A stretch of DNA of 64,000 bases from Neoechinorhynchus agilis (taxonomy: Eukaryota > Acanthocephala). Of this stretch, positions 46,801 to 58,999 are shown piece by piece (the stretch's first letter is position 1; each line of letters opens with the position of its first letter). The notes under the pieces were generated by a model, which saw nothing but the letters and a program-made list of their open reading frames with translations, searched no databases and was not told the DNA's origin. The translations under genes and the position numbers were made by a program. The DNA lies in the NCBI GenBank assembly GCA_051530055.1, contig CM121342.1, forward strand, positions 372,001 to 436,000, written 5' to 3'.

Positions 46801-47640
46801 TTACAGCTGCCATTAAGGTGAGTACGTAAACTTTGAGATCATCTTCGTGGAACTGATACATTGAGTAATCTGTGACGACCATAACCTCCAGGTAGAACGG
46901 TCTGGTCATGTCTCTTCGCACTCGTCTGCGTATCGTGTTTGAGAAGTTTTTCTTCTCACTCATAACGACCTGATCCAGTACTAAAAGTTTTCACATGTGA
47001 TTTGAGAAGGGCAAAATTATTTGATTATTAATAACCTTGACATTGGTGAGATAAGAACGGAGAATTTTGGCTAGGTTTTTGCCTTGTCAGACGATGACCA
47101 ACGATATTAGTTGTCGAATTATCATGAACCGGCTCTACAAAGTAGTTTGTACCTTCTGAATAGAAGGTACCAAGCTGGCGTGGGATTATGATTATTTTCG
47201 GGAAATAATAGCCTGCATGAGAACTCACCATTCCATTACACAAGCTGACAGACACTGTTCGTTCGAAGCTTTGATTGACAAATCCGGTATAAAAGCAGTT
47301 GGGTAGTGAACCGTGTCGAATCAGCCATGCTCTATCACCACTCAATCTTTGTGATAAAAATCTGACTGACAAGAACTTGTCATCCATGTGAATGTTCAAA
47401 ATGAATGTGCGATTGAGACCAACGATTTTGTACAGGAGGTGATGGAGAATCGAGCTCTCCACTTTGCTGGTGTTTTCACGGTTATTTAATAATTCAACTT
47501 TACAATCATCGATTTCTAGCTGTGGTTTGTGACCTGAACGCGAAGATGTTATTTGTGTTAATCTACCGGCAGTATTCACTGCCCTCTTCTCGATCACGTA
47601 CCTACGACACTGGATTCACTGATTGCAGTTATATACACCA
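37826..47640 (-). CDS. Secreted ADAMTS metalloprotease of the GON-1/ADAMTS9 type, more than 20 exons
   Basis: Order on the minus strand: propeptide (47606-47036), furin site RRRVRRD opening the reprolysin domain (46980-46805), further catalytic exons (about 45332-45248, 45195-45072, 44929-44824, 44025-43882), disintegrin-like exon (43832-43674), and a central thrombospondin repeat ([17 protein letters not shown]). The Cys-rich domain ([11 protein letters not shown], about 42960-42630) and spacer ([14 protein letters not shown], near 41500) follow. Then comes an array of about 13 more thrombospondin type-1 repeats from 41400 to about 38100. The zinc site HELAHLFGVRHD is complete and split by the intron between 44824 and 44025. 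Such enzymes cleave proteoglycans in the extracellular matrix. The signal-peptide exon, and the GON domain that ends GON-1 and ADAMTS9, are not seen; the last exon (38029-37826) is unlike it. Confidence 0.85.
42193..42356. repeat. Short foldback element in an ADAMTS intron
   Basis: Arms of about 40 bp (42208-42250 and 42282-42320) around a 31-nt loop share the palindromic word tatagcgaattataat. The element is flanked on both sides by a 15-bp direct repeat (aatgtataaacaaat at 42193-42207 and 42342-42356), which could be a target-site duplication, though the right copy lies about 20 bp beyond the arm. Confidence 0.7.
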
Positions 47641-50600
47641 TCAAATGAATTAGATGGTGGATCATAGCATTCTAGTTTGCAAAGGTTGTTATTGTTCCAC
47701 ATTCCAAGGTCATTATAATAAAAAAAAGTTGGCTCTCTAAATGCGAAATTGTCGAATAAAGCAATGGAGGCGTTCTACGAGATCGGATATGCACATTCGA
47801 TCATATCGGTATCAAACGACCTACACTGGCCTAAGAGCTTGAGATAAGTGCTGAATAGACTGGAAAGGTTTTTCTGCTGGATTGCGGTCTAGTGGTGCAA
47901 AAAAGATGAAGATTGATGGATCCATTTGGAAACTCTCAAAGCGGGAGGGGAGGATTTCTTATGTGACAGCAATACAGGCGATGAGAATGTCATATCAGAT
48001 TACGTTGATCGCAAGGGAGGAGGTGATCGTGCATGGTGGAAGAGAGTTGGGAACCAAGTCGCGCTCAAGGTAGAAATTTTGCCATTATGAAATGCGAATA
48101 AACTCACTCTATAGTTCACGGTGTGGAGCTCGCGGTTGATTACGCATTGTTTGCTTGTTTATCTGAACCGATCTAAACGAAAAGAGGGGATTTTGCATAT
48201 GTAAATGTGTTGAGGGTTTGAGTGTGGGTGGAGAAGACAAGTGAAACGAAAAATCGAAGTGCGTATTGTATAATATGTCAAAAGCTTCAATTCAAAACCT
48301 CTTAATATTCTTCATTGACAGTTTAGAAAAACGATGATTCCGTACGGAAAACAGTTTGGTAAGAAAAGAACATACCAGAAAAGGTTGACAAATTTTCTGG
48401 GGCAAAGGAAAATGCGATTAGTCAACTATAAATAAGCCCTCGAAAATAACTCCTAATAGCCGTCTCCGCAAATATTCTTTCTCTAATCATGTAAATGCGA
48501 ATATAGGATAATCGCGTACGGCTGAATATCGAATTATATTTAAACTAGTAAAAAGAGTTTCATTGCGAATGCCTACACCATTTTTGGAATCGAAACGTAA
48601 TTAAAGAATATCGGAAAGTGCTGTAATCAATATGGTTCGCAAACTGAGGGAAGAAACCCAATACCTTGTTTTTCAAGAATTCCCAAATTAAAAAAGCTTA
48701 ACATGAAAGAGAGCATCGAAAAATGAAATTTAATTTTTTTTATAATTTATTTGCTACATCTAACGAATTTGACTGTGTTGGAACCGCACCAATTAAACCA
48801 AAAATTAAAACAAGTTTCTTAGCTAAATATGCCTTGACTTATCGTCTTTCAGTGACTAACTGAAGTTATCTCTTTAATACTTCGAGAACGGAAGAGTAAC
48901 TTCGATCAAGCACGATTCCTTCTCCAGAGTATTGCGAAAAAAACTCAGACAGCAGTGTTAAATTAGAAGAATATATTAAAAATTGTGGGCAAATACCGAT
49001 GCATTTACCATTATATTGTTCATGAGACCGTATACATGTATCTAAAAGATTAGGGGTTAAATTTGATGAAAATAATCTAGGAAATAAAATATTTCATTCT
49101 TTGGCAGAGCAAATCGGGAGGAAAAATCTACGCGGTTTGCTGTGTCTTTAATTTGTAGATGAGTTGCCCTGTAGATGGGTATAAATTTCTTTAAAAAATG
49201 AATAAAGGCGAAACCTAAATGGTAGTCAGACAACGTTAGCGATGATTACGTATCTCAGACAAAATTCCATTACTTCGAGGATTAAAAAATTCGTATCCTG
49301 AGTGGTATTTATCTCGCTATTTCTGAATGAACAAAATAAGCTTACTTAAAGATATTTGTGCTCCAATATAAACTTAGTTCACGAGAAAGATTCAAGTCTT
49401 ACAAAAGTGGAATAGCCACGGCCATATGTGCGGAATATAGGAGGACTCGTGGAATTTTACTACCTATTAACTATAAAAGAGTTCTTAGAGAACTATCTAA
49501 AAATCCGATGTTACCTAAAATTGTTTTCATCACATCTGAATAACTTTTAAGGATTTGTAATGTTTTAAATTTTTATTATAAATCACAAAAAATCGCAACT
49601 GTACTAACGTTTAGGATTATTGAGGTCATAAATGTAAACACCGCCAATAAATAAAACAATTATAGATAAAGCGCTTAACGTCGACTAGCTTTTCCCCAAG
49701 GCATGAATTCTTGAAAATCACACAAACTCTGGATGCACTATCTTCTCAATGCAGACACGAAAAAATAATATTAGCAGAATTTCATTGTTATTGTATTAAA
49801 TCAACCATCGAAATAAGAGAAAGTGGCACCGTAGAGCAGACGGCGTGCAAACTAGTTTAATAATAAGAATATATTTCAAGAAATCGTGATATTTTTAAGC
49901 GATAAGAAACCGTCTACCACTGTAAATGATAAGAAATTCCCTATCCATACGAATATTTCTTTGTTGGAGTGTAGACGAGTACCCTCGAGGATAAAAGTCT
50001 GGCATCTCGAAGAGACGGAAAACACTGAACTAAGAAAGGACAAGTACTATGTTCGACGATAAAAGTTTTTGCAAAAAAGGCACCTTGTGATCTCTATAGA
50101 TTTGTAAATCATAGAAAAATTTGTTTCTCTAAATCAGGTAATAATTCAAAGAATATAAAAAGGACGTTGAAGTTTATGTTTAAAAAAGGAACTTGAAATA
50201 TGGGTCTGTAATTATACTGCTATATTTCTGTCACGACAAATAGCACTAGCCGTAGAGGCTTGTAAAACAGCAAAAATGTGGTACGAAAAAGACGACGTTG
50301 GTATGGTGCACAAAGGCCCCATAACATCGTCGTATATCATTGATGGATGATAATAACACTCACTGAGAAGATTTGTACTCATGGTGTCGAGCGTAACCCT
50401 TTTCAATTTTTGCGACAACTTATTTGCCTTGCTTCTCTGGGTGCCTTCCATTAATCAAATAGGTCACTGAAGATGCTGAACAAGCTCAGTCGAACATGAA
50501 TTACGTTTATCTTAATGTAGACATTTGGTGAACAAATAGGTCAATGCAAAGTGCTTGTGCCCCGTGAAACCGACATGGGTAAAACGGGGAACTCAGTGAA

Positions 50601-52150
50601 AGAGACCTAATCTTACAGTACTAAGCTTTTGTTATATTCCGCACTGTTTGTCTCTTAATAGAAGACGGGTATACCATAATTAGTATCCATTAAAAGACAT
50701 CTTCTATGCCGTCTTTAAGATATGATTTGCGTACCCTGCGAACGTCGTGAACGGTTTCGCTTTCTTGAATGGAAGCACTTGCTTTTTGGCTAAAGAATTG
50801 AACCCAGATTAAGCAGCTAATTGGATTAAAAAAAGATTTAAAAAATTGTATAATAGCAAACATATTCGGCGATCATCTTGCCTATTAGAGCGATTATTAT
50901 CAATGAAGAATTATTTGTCCCTGTTGTTTGCGCGTGGAAAGGAACATGAACATAACTTCCTCTGATCATCTGAGAAAAAGAGCAGTGCGTGACGAGGGCC
51001 TATAGCTGTTACAGTCGCGAAGGAGTCTCAGAAAAGAAGGCACCGTAGCCGTCATCGCGATAAGATAGTTGTCTGGATGCAGGATTAGTCGGGAACGCGT
51101 GAATCAAACCGGATCTAAAGAGACAAAATGGATTCAAATGTCTAGACCTATCTTATTTGATAGATAGAAAAAAGAAGTACGGTCTTCGCAGGTTGAATCG
51201 AAAATCAAGAGTACAGAAAATTTTAGGCAGTAATATATCAAATACAAAAGCTACAGTGCAAAAATATTAAAAGTGTACTCCGAATGAGAGGAAAAAATGC
51301 GGAGGCGATACCTACAACACGAATTGAGGATATCTCAAACCAACATCTCCATTATTTCTGGCGTAGAAAGTACAAACGCCAATCTTACTTTCGCAAAAAG
51401 ACTACTTACAAGCTGGAAATATATCCGACTATTTTTGAAGTTTTTGAAGACTACTATGCTCTCAGGCAGCATTCGCTGGGGAATCGCTTTTCATTAAACA
51501 GACCTTTAAATGGCTACAAAATAATGCATTTGTGTCGCATTGACAAAATGCCCAACCGTCTATTTGCCTAGAACTAATTTTACTAACCTTTTTAAACCGT
51601 CCATTCGTTTACTAGCAATGGCTCAATCAATGCATATATTTTGCTTGCAATTACAAAATCAAGTGTCGAATTTGAGCTCAAATTTCGCCAATCAATGTTT
51701 AAACACGCTAGCCTCAAGAAATGTATTACGAAATTTCTGTGCGTCTGCAGTAATAATAAAAATTAATTCGTCGTAATAATAAAGTTTGCCAATCACATTA
51801 CGAGCACAGTTAAATCGTTTGAAGTCGTTTAACTGCAATGAACGCTTTCAGTTTTTACTTTTAATTTCTAGTTAGAAATCTTTGTTGGTGCAAGATAAGG
51901 CAAGTATCTCGACTTAATTACACCGCGCTGCAAGTAAAGGAATAACCGAAAATGTTTGCTATGTGATAACCGAATATTTTTAATAATTGTACAAAAATAT
52001 GATATTGCCAATATTGTCCATTTGCAAAAATACTAATTCTTTTTGTTATCGATATTTTTACGATGAAGTGCAAAATATGAGTGTTATTCAAAAGAAGGAT
52101 TTCCATCACATTAAAAATTCTTTTAATAAACTTGAGCATTTTCCAATAAT
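47641..52150. other. Gene-poor stretch upstream of the ADAMTS gene
   Basis: Only short frames are open (for example 51571-51284 and 50451-50212), without recognisable motifs or clear splice sites. The ADAMTS promoter and signal-peptide exon presumably lie here. Nothing else can be supported. Confidence 0.35.
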
Positions 52151-52155
52151 GCTCT

Positions 52156-52779
52156 CAATAATATAATCGTACGTTGGCGAATCCTGTTCCCGGTGTTGTC
52201 GTTACTCATTTATTTGAGAAATATTTCGCAAGGTTTTCCTTGCCTCTTCAATAGGTATCTAAAATGGAGACAATATAAACAGCGCTCAGTACCGCGGGTT
52301 TGCTAATACCCGAGGTGTGGGGGTTCGATCCGCACACACCTCTTGCGGTTTGTTGCCGACTAATTGGTTACGCCCGGTTAAATTTGGACGATGGAAGGCA
52401 ACAAATCTAAACACACTCTGGTGCTACCAAAGTTGCGTAGCTAGCACGACGAGCAAATTAGTCGGCAACAAACCGCAAGAGGTGTGTGCGGATCGTAACC
52501 CCACACTTCGGGTATTAGCAAACCCGCGGATCTGAGCTACATCCAAACGCGACCGACTGTGCATGCTGTTTATATTGTCTCCGTTTTAGATAGAGACTGA
52601 AGAGGCAAGGAAAACCGTGCGAAATATTTCTCAAATAAATATAACCACACTCTGGTGCTACCAAAGTTGGGTAGCATGACGAACAAATTAGTCGGCAACA
52701 AACCACGGGGACAGGATTCGCCAACGTACAATCAAATTCACCCCGAGGACAATGATATATGACAATAATATAATCGTAC
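52156..52779. repeat. Large palindrome built from inverted tRNA-derived repeats, flanked by a 17-bp direct repeat
   Basis: The left half (52169-52364) is the inverted copy of the right half (52456-52729). The outermost 20 bp (GTACGTTGGCGAATCCTG) form terminal inverted repeats. Each arm holds a tRNA-like block: the left arm has B-box-like GGTTCGATCCG at 52322-52332, and the minus strand of the right arm has an A-box-like TAGCTCAGATCCG near 52540-52528. An anticodon-arm hairpin with CGGGT/ACCCG stem occurs in both. A 29-bp word starting acactctggtgctacc is present twice in direct orientation (52412, 52648). The whole is bounded by caataatataatcgtac at 52156-52172 and 52763-52779. It is best read as two head-to-head SINE copies or a foldback transposon carrying tRNA sequence. 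Confidence 0.7.
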
Positions 52780-55059
52780 TGAGAGTATTACAGATATATA
52801 TATATATTTAGCAGATATTTGCGGGCTCAAGTGGAGTATTTGCATGTCTCGGGGAAGAACAATATAATCTTTTTGTTACATTGGCGAAAATTTTATGATA
52901 TTTGAAAAGACTACATTCTGTAACAGTATCCCAATTCCATTAAAAGCATTCATGAATTTTCGAAAAATTTCCTCCTGTGCCAATTCATTACACTTTAACA
53001 CAGCTTGACAAATGGTTTAAAACATCATATTGCCACTCACCTAAACAGCTACCCGGATATCATTTCCTTCCTGCTCACCCACAGCAGTATTCTAAAGAAA
53101 ATATTTCATTTGAATTATAAGCATGATAGTCCAAAATAGAAAATGAGTAATTGCAGCGACCAGTTTTTTCTAAATCAGGACGATATCAACTACTTTCTCA
53201 GACGTTGGCGTTTACACATTCGTTGGATTCGACTGTAGTTTGATACGAGCAAAAATTGCATTTTTGATTGGTTAGTAGAAACGTTTACTTAAAAGCTTAA
53301 TGATATTTTATTCCCCAAGTAAACAATGAAATAAACCATGAATTTAAATTCTGACGGAAATGAAATAGTTATTTTCTCGCCATATACCCTGGAAATGCTT
53401 GAACTTGTTTATACTTTGAATGAGGTTCCTTCAAAGCCAACAACCTACACATTGACCTCATTTTTCTGAAAAAAAGATACCGGCAATCTATAGATGTTGC
53501 TAAACTGCAGCCGCTATTTGTCACCGGGATATTGTTGGGCATAATTATAGCACACAAAATCTACAATTTTTGCGTAATTCAAAAACAGTTACTTCTATTT
53601 AGTTTTCTCAATATCGTGATCTACATCTGAGATTTGTTAAGATCGAGTATATATGAAGTATGTATTCGAATCAAGATGTTGTACAAAATCTTTACTGTAA
53701 AAGTGGATTTTTAGTGCATAATAAGACTTCTTACCGTTTGTGGAATATTGTTGGATTATATAAGTCCACTTGATTGATGGAGTCCAGACTATCAACAATT
53801 TTACCAATGAACATCACTAGAATGCTCATAAAATTAAATATACTTGCTTTATGATCCGTTATTATCTAAGATACAAGTATAAAAGGGATCGGAAATGATC
53901 TATTTTACGCCTATATCTTTGTACTGAATTTGCCAGTGCCAAAAAATGGATAAACGGTGCTAATTCAAGATTGTGTGGAAGCAGTGCATTTCCGAAAGTA
54001 TTAGGTCACAATACAGCCCTTTTTTAACCCGCTGCTTGGCAAGGAATGATGCTGAATGCACAATAAACTGAATAAGTGGGTGCGAAAATTTCCACGCAAA
54101 ATCGTGTTGAAATCTTAAAGCACCTAATGAAGGATAAGTGGCTAGTCAGCATAATTATTACTCATGGCAAATCATAAGAGACTGCACGATTCTTAGATAT
54201 CTTAAAGGCAATTGCATTTTTATTCGCGACTAGACCAGCAACTTGTGTATGTGACTGAATGAAGCTACTTGAGTGTAAATAAAGTTGGGGAATTTTATGG
54301 GCACCATACTTGTGTGTTCCGCATTTTAGTCAGCGAAATGCACTGAAATAGGAGGGGAAAATCCAGGCTCCACAGATTATGCAGCAACTTTGAATTGACT
54401 TATTAGCATGCCAAAACGCAAATCAATGAGCTGTGTGTTATTTTTCCTTGCTTCATCAAGTAAAATATTTAGGACTCGGCAACCCATACGATGCAATGTT
54501 CAAACAGAAGCTACAAAAATTCACTCGGTTCATGATTGGCCAAGGGAAAATAACTTTCCGATTTATAGAGATGCACATAGTCTCTCAATGAAGTCCCCTT
54601 CAATCTATTCATCTAGCAATTCAATAATCGAAATTTTTAGCCGTGAAAAATCTGACGGTTTGTATTGAGAGGAGAATAGATCGATTTATGCTGTAATATT
54701 TAAGATGACTTCAACTTGCCGTCAAACATTAGAATGCTAGCTAACAGGAAGTATGCGGTAATAAGGTAGGGCCGCATAGCAGTTTGATTTGTATTGATTT
54801 TTATGGAACGAAACACATAAACGGTATAATGAGGCTTAGAATTTTATCTATCCTAAGCGCCTCAGTGCAGCAGCAATTCGAATTTTCTGCAACTTGGTTG
54901 ATTGAACGAGAATAACATACATACACACATAAGATTTATTCGAAGGAAGACATTGGATGATTAACCGACATAGTTTATGTGTAGGAATAATTATAATTCG
55001 ACAGAATTAAAGTTATAGCATCGCTGTCCATTTAAGCGCTTGTTTCCAGAAGTAAAGGA
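52780..55059. other. AT-rich intergenic stretch, no gene seen
   Basis: A (TA)n run starts the stretch near 52796. Short frames at 53369-53557 and 54408-54668 have no motif. No repeat or RNA gene is recognised. Confidence 0.35.
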
Positions 55060-58050
55060 GTTTGCTCAGAGCCTCTAGGAAAGTGCTAATGTACTTTAAT
55101 CGTTATTCGGGGTCTTCCTCTAGAATAGAAAACTAGGCCTGACATTGCCCAAGAGTTCCAAATACTTCTGGCATCATGAGAGCCGAGTCCAAGCTTAAAA
55201 GCTCTTCTGGATTTAAGCTTAGCGACACGTAAGAGTTTTTTGAATTTGCGGAGGTCGTAGGGTGTATCCCAGAGGTCAGATTAAAAAATTGTTTATAAAA
55301 TTCGCGAGCACGTTGTTTATCAAAAACCGACTAAGATTTTAAAATAAATTTCGTCTTTAAAGGGTTGAGTGACAGACCCATCTGAGGGAGAATAGAATTA
55401 AGACATGACAGTAAATCTGAGAGTTTCTTTGTAGCTGCTAGGTAGTTCGCTTCCTTGATTACCGCTTTGAAATCGTCTGCATATAGGGTTAATTCATTGC
55501 AGACTCTGCAGTTCTTAAGCAGAAATTGGGAAGGCAATTAAAAGAGGATGATTGATAGCGGGGACCCTTGCGGAACTCCTTTTGTTTGATGATAGATTTG
55601 GTGAGATGTGTCATCTTGATAAAAAAATTGCTTAGACTTCATAGTGTTGTGCACTCGTGCAACTAGGTTATAAGGGAAGTGAAAATAACGAAGGATCTTC
55701 ATTATAAAAGCGATATCAATGTTATCAAAAGCCTTAGAGATATCGAAGGAAATTATAATGTTCATTGACTTCTGATTCCAATTAAAATTAGTGGCAATTT
55801 CAGACAAAGCGGTCTGAACGCATTTATGGGGTAAAAAACCGTGGCATCCGTGGTCGATGCAGTCATTATTTGGGGCAAAATGTAAAAGCGTTTTAGCTTG
55901 TGCCCGTTCGTAGATTGATACCAGTGAGCTCTGAGTGGATATGGGACGAACATCTCCACCGGCTACAACCCTTTCCCCTTTCTTTTTGACGGAGACGCAC
56001 TGACCATAGCTTTAGCGATATCGGTGATGTTGACCTTGTAGAGTACATTCGTGGCTTTCAAACATATTGATGAGCCGTTATCAATATGTTTGAAAGCCAC
56101 GAATGTACTCTACAAGGTCAACATTCGTGGCTTTCAAACATATTGATGAGCCGTTATCGGAAATCTTATCCCTTGACCTCCACCATTGAACAACATTAGA
56201 GGCTTAAAGATCACGCCGTCTTGGTTTGACAGGTAAGAAAACTGCATATAATGCTGGTCAGCATCCTTCAGAATGAAAGCCGCAAAGAGTTTTCACCGCG
56301 TTGTTAAGACCCGAGGTTTTAATCCATGATGCAGCCGCTTGTTGCCAAGGAACGAATTTTTTCTTAGAGACAACGCGTCACAACTGAGAAGAGCTGGGAA
56401 GGAGTGATTTGATCCTACCTCTATCCTTGTTCAGTTGGAAATGAGCTCTAAAAGGCCAGTATAATGCTGACAAGAATTTAACAGCTGCAGAATTTCCTTT
56501 AATTTTCTTACAAAGCCAGAGATTTTTATCAAAACTCCACACGATACCATCGTGGCCAGCACTTCCGAAAAGGGAGCTCTGGGAGACAATTAATTAAACA
56601 GGTTTTAGATTCTTATAAATGGATTTTACTGCGTCTGATGTAAATATTACATGCTAAAAAGACCTTTCCATTAAGAACTAGCGAAAAATCGCATAAAGCA
56701 TGCTCGGGAAAACAAATTCTGAGATACGTTTCAGTGAGAAATAAGGTCGAAAAAGCGTTAAGAAACCCTGTGAATTGGCTACAAAAGGAGGGGTTATAAA
56801 AATTATAAAATCGTTGTATAAACTACTGAGGTTACTTGGAAGATCTGAATGCGAATAGATGGATTTGGTTTCCTGTATAAAAATCATCTCGTAATTTCCT
56901 AGTTCGGGCTTTAGGTGCGAAACACCCAACGACCCCCTGCATTCCATTGCACTAACCTGAGGCTCATCGTGCTCTGGCCTTACGTTTGTGAGGCTTAGAT
57001 ATCATCTTATAGGTTCTGTCGGCGATTATCTGCATCTGCTCCTCAATGATTTGACGTACATATTCATCATTGTGAAGAGCCGGAACATCATTGACCATCA
57101 TCGGAGTGTCCGTCATACCATTCTGGGAAAGATCAAGGCAGCCCCTTTTGGCTGGTGCCTCTGGAGTCGGTACGTTGTTTTTTATTAAACCAGATAGGTT
57201 CATTTTTATGGAATTGACTAGCGCATCGAAATGTGCTCCCAGTCTTCTTTTAAAGCCTTGGATTGCGTTATTGATCCCTCTTTCCACTAAGCTTAGGATG
57301 TTTGCCGAGAACTCTTCGAGCCTTGCTTCCGATGGCCAGAGGTTTTTGAGCCCAGTCCCCATTTTTGACACGTGTTGGGGTAGGTATAGTCATCTTGTTG
57401 TGAGATTTACTTCATAAAGAATTTTACTTCCATAGATTGAAAGGAGCAGGGAGATCTTGTTAGCTTGTCCCGAACATGAACAGGTGCTTTAACCACTGCC
57501 CGAGGAATCAGTTTCCCACGTAGTAAAGACTTTAAGAAGAATAACAACTTACATCCGAACTTCTCGAAAACGACCCTGTCTTCATTATCTATCTTCGGAA
57601 AGAGGCCGGAAACGATGAACGTAGATGTATAGCTCGAATCCGTGTATTGCAGGCTAGGATCTTCCTTAAATCTAGTAAGGAAACTCACGAATTGTTTCCT
57701 AAATAAATCGGAGATGAAGTGAATTTTTAAAAACTCCACCGTAGAACGAAATTGACTTAATACGATTGTAATCGTCTTTGAGTGATTTGAGCCACGCAGC
57801 TGCGTAGGTCTTGTGAAGGATTCCCTGCGTTGGATAGGGTTCGTCGTTATTGAGATCGAAAATGGCTATTTTTTAGCTTCGGTATTGACGAGGTGTTAAT
57901 GACGCACTTCAGGGATGAAAGGTCCACCCATGTCTTTGTCCGTATCCATTAATTCCGTCACTTGGTCGTCCGGAGGAACGGTCGAATGATCGAAGATGGA
58001 GGCAGGTTCATCGGGTGGCTATTTGCAAACCCTCCGCTGCAACGCTAGGT
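55060..58050 (-). mobile_element. Two-ORF LINE, family A, copy 2, degenerate
   Basis: ORF1 parts lie at 57739-56964 (LFPKIDNEDRVVFEKFGCKL, then SLVERGINNAIQGFKRRLG and a basic end KPHKRKARAR). The endonuclease start is at 56947 (EMIFIQETKSIY). The RT follows: FDISKAFDNIDI, KGVPQGSPLSIILF and LYADDFKAVI (55807-55430), with a C-terminus at about 55230-55130 matching the copy at 2700-6120. Stops and frame changes are many. The region between 56160 and 56950 reads poorly and holds a local palindrome. Length and order indicate an almost complete, old insertion. Confidence 0.75.
56029..56160. repeat. 43-bp hairpin followed by a third, direct copy of its arm
   Basis: The arm 56029-56071 is followed after about 9 nt by its exact inverse (56081-56122), and then by a direct copy of the last part of the arm plus the loop (56123-56160: attcgtggctttcaaaca onward). 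Arm, inverse, arm is the pattern expected from a template switch during replication. It lies inside the LINE at 55060-58050. Confidence 0.8.
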
Positions 58051-58229
58051 TGCGAAAACATTGCTGGTTGCAAAAAACGAGAATGACTGTCGAACCAATT
58101 TTCTACCGTTGCGCGTTTTGTCTTGATCACAGTTTTATCATTTGAAAATTTTGGCACACTTAAATCGATATTTATTTAATCAAATTTTAACGAAATTGCA
58201 TACCTACAGCTGGACCAAAAGTATTTACA

Positions 58230-58610
58230 AACATTCACGACACCGCTCTGGATCACTCAGCTGCCGTCCTGGTGTGACGGTCGAAAGGAAGGATGCAGCG
58301 TTCCCTCTTTGCACAGCCAAACTTATGTTTTGTAGGAGGAATGCTCCTGTCCTCAGATCGCCAGCAATTCGTCTCAATCTCCTAGACAATTGCTTGACCA
58401 GGTCCTGTGCCGCGGTACAAAGCGACCCGAGTGTCTCGACGCCAAAGGGAACAAAATAATGATTTTGACTCAGGTCCTTGTATTTGGTGTTTTTGGGATC
58501 CTTAGCGACGGCTGCTGCTCCCTCTAGTTTAACAGTAGCGAATTTTATGTTGCTGGCTGCGAACGGAGTCTCAGAGAAGACATTTCGCTACCAGAAGTGA
58601 ATCCCAAATT
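58230..58610 (-). mobile_element. Tail of the RT/zinc-finger/endonuclease retroelement (copy 3)
   Basis: The minus-strand frame reads LEGAAAVAKDPKNTKYKDLS, then NHYFVPFGVETLGSLCTAAQ, then LVKQLSRRLRRIAGDLRTGA and ISLAVQRGNAASFLSTV, and ends near SDPERCRECL. This is the family's C-terminus in an open frame of about 120 codons. It matches the pattern at 1830-2090 and 22290-22614. The upstream parts are missing. Confidence 0.7.
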
Positions 58611-58999
58611 GATTGCCTGGGACAATTGACGGGTGTTGGAAGCCCGACTTCTGTTATATACTGTAAGCTCTTCCAGTAGTCAATTCGCTTTCTGCTCAGG
58701 AATAAAACCATGAAAATGTCCAGGAATGTGTTTCCTCTTAAGCAGAAACTTTTCCAATAGTGAAATCATTGGATCTTGTATCGCGATAAATATAACATCA
58801 CTTAGAGATTCAGTAACTCTTCTAATTTAATAATCATGCATTTCCGTATATTTTTAATATCATCTTCTATCAAATCAAATATTCTCTGAGAACTAGAAAT
58901 GGAATTTTTCGCCTTGGGCTTTCTATTATTCCACGACAATTACATCTTTTAAATCAGTAAAAGTTGGCTCCAAATTCGCTCCTCGAGAACGGCTTGTAT

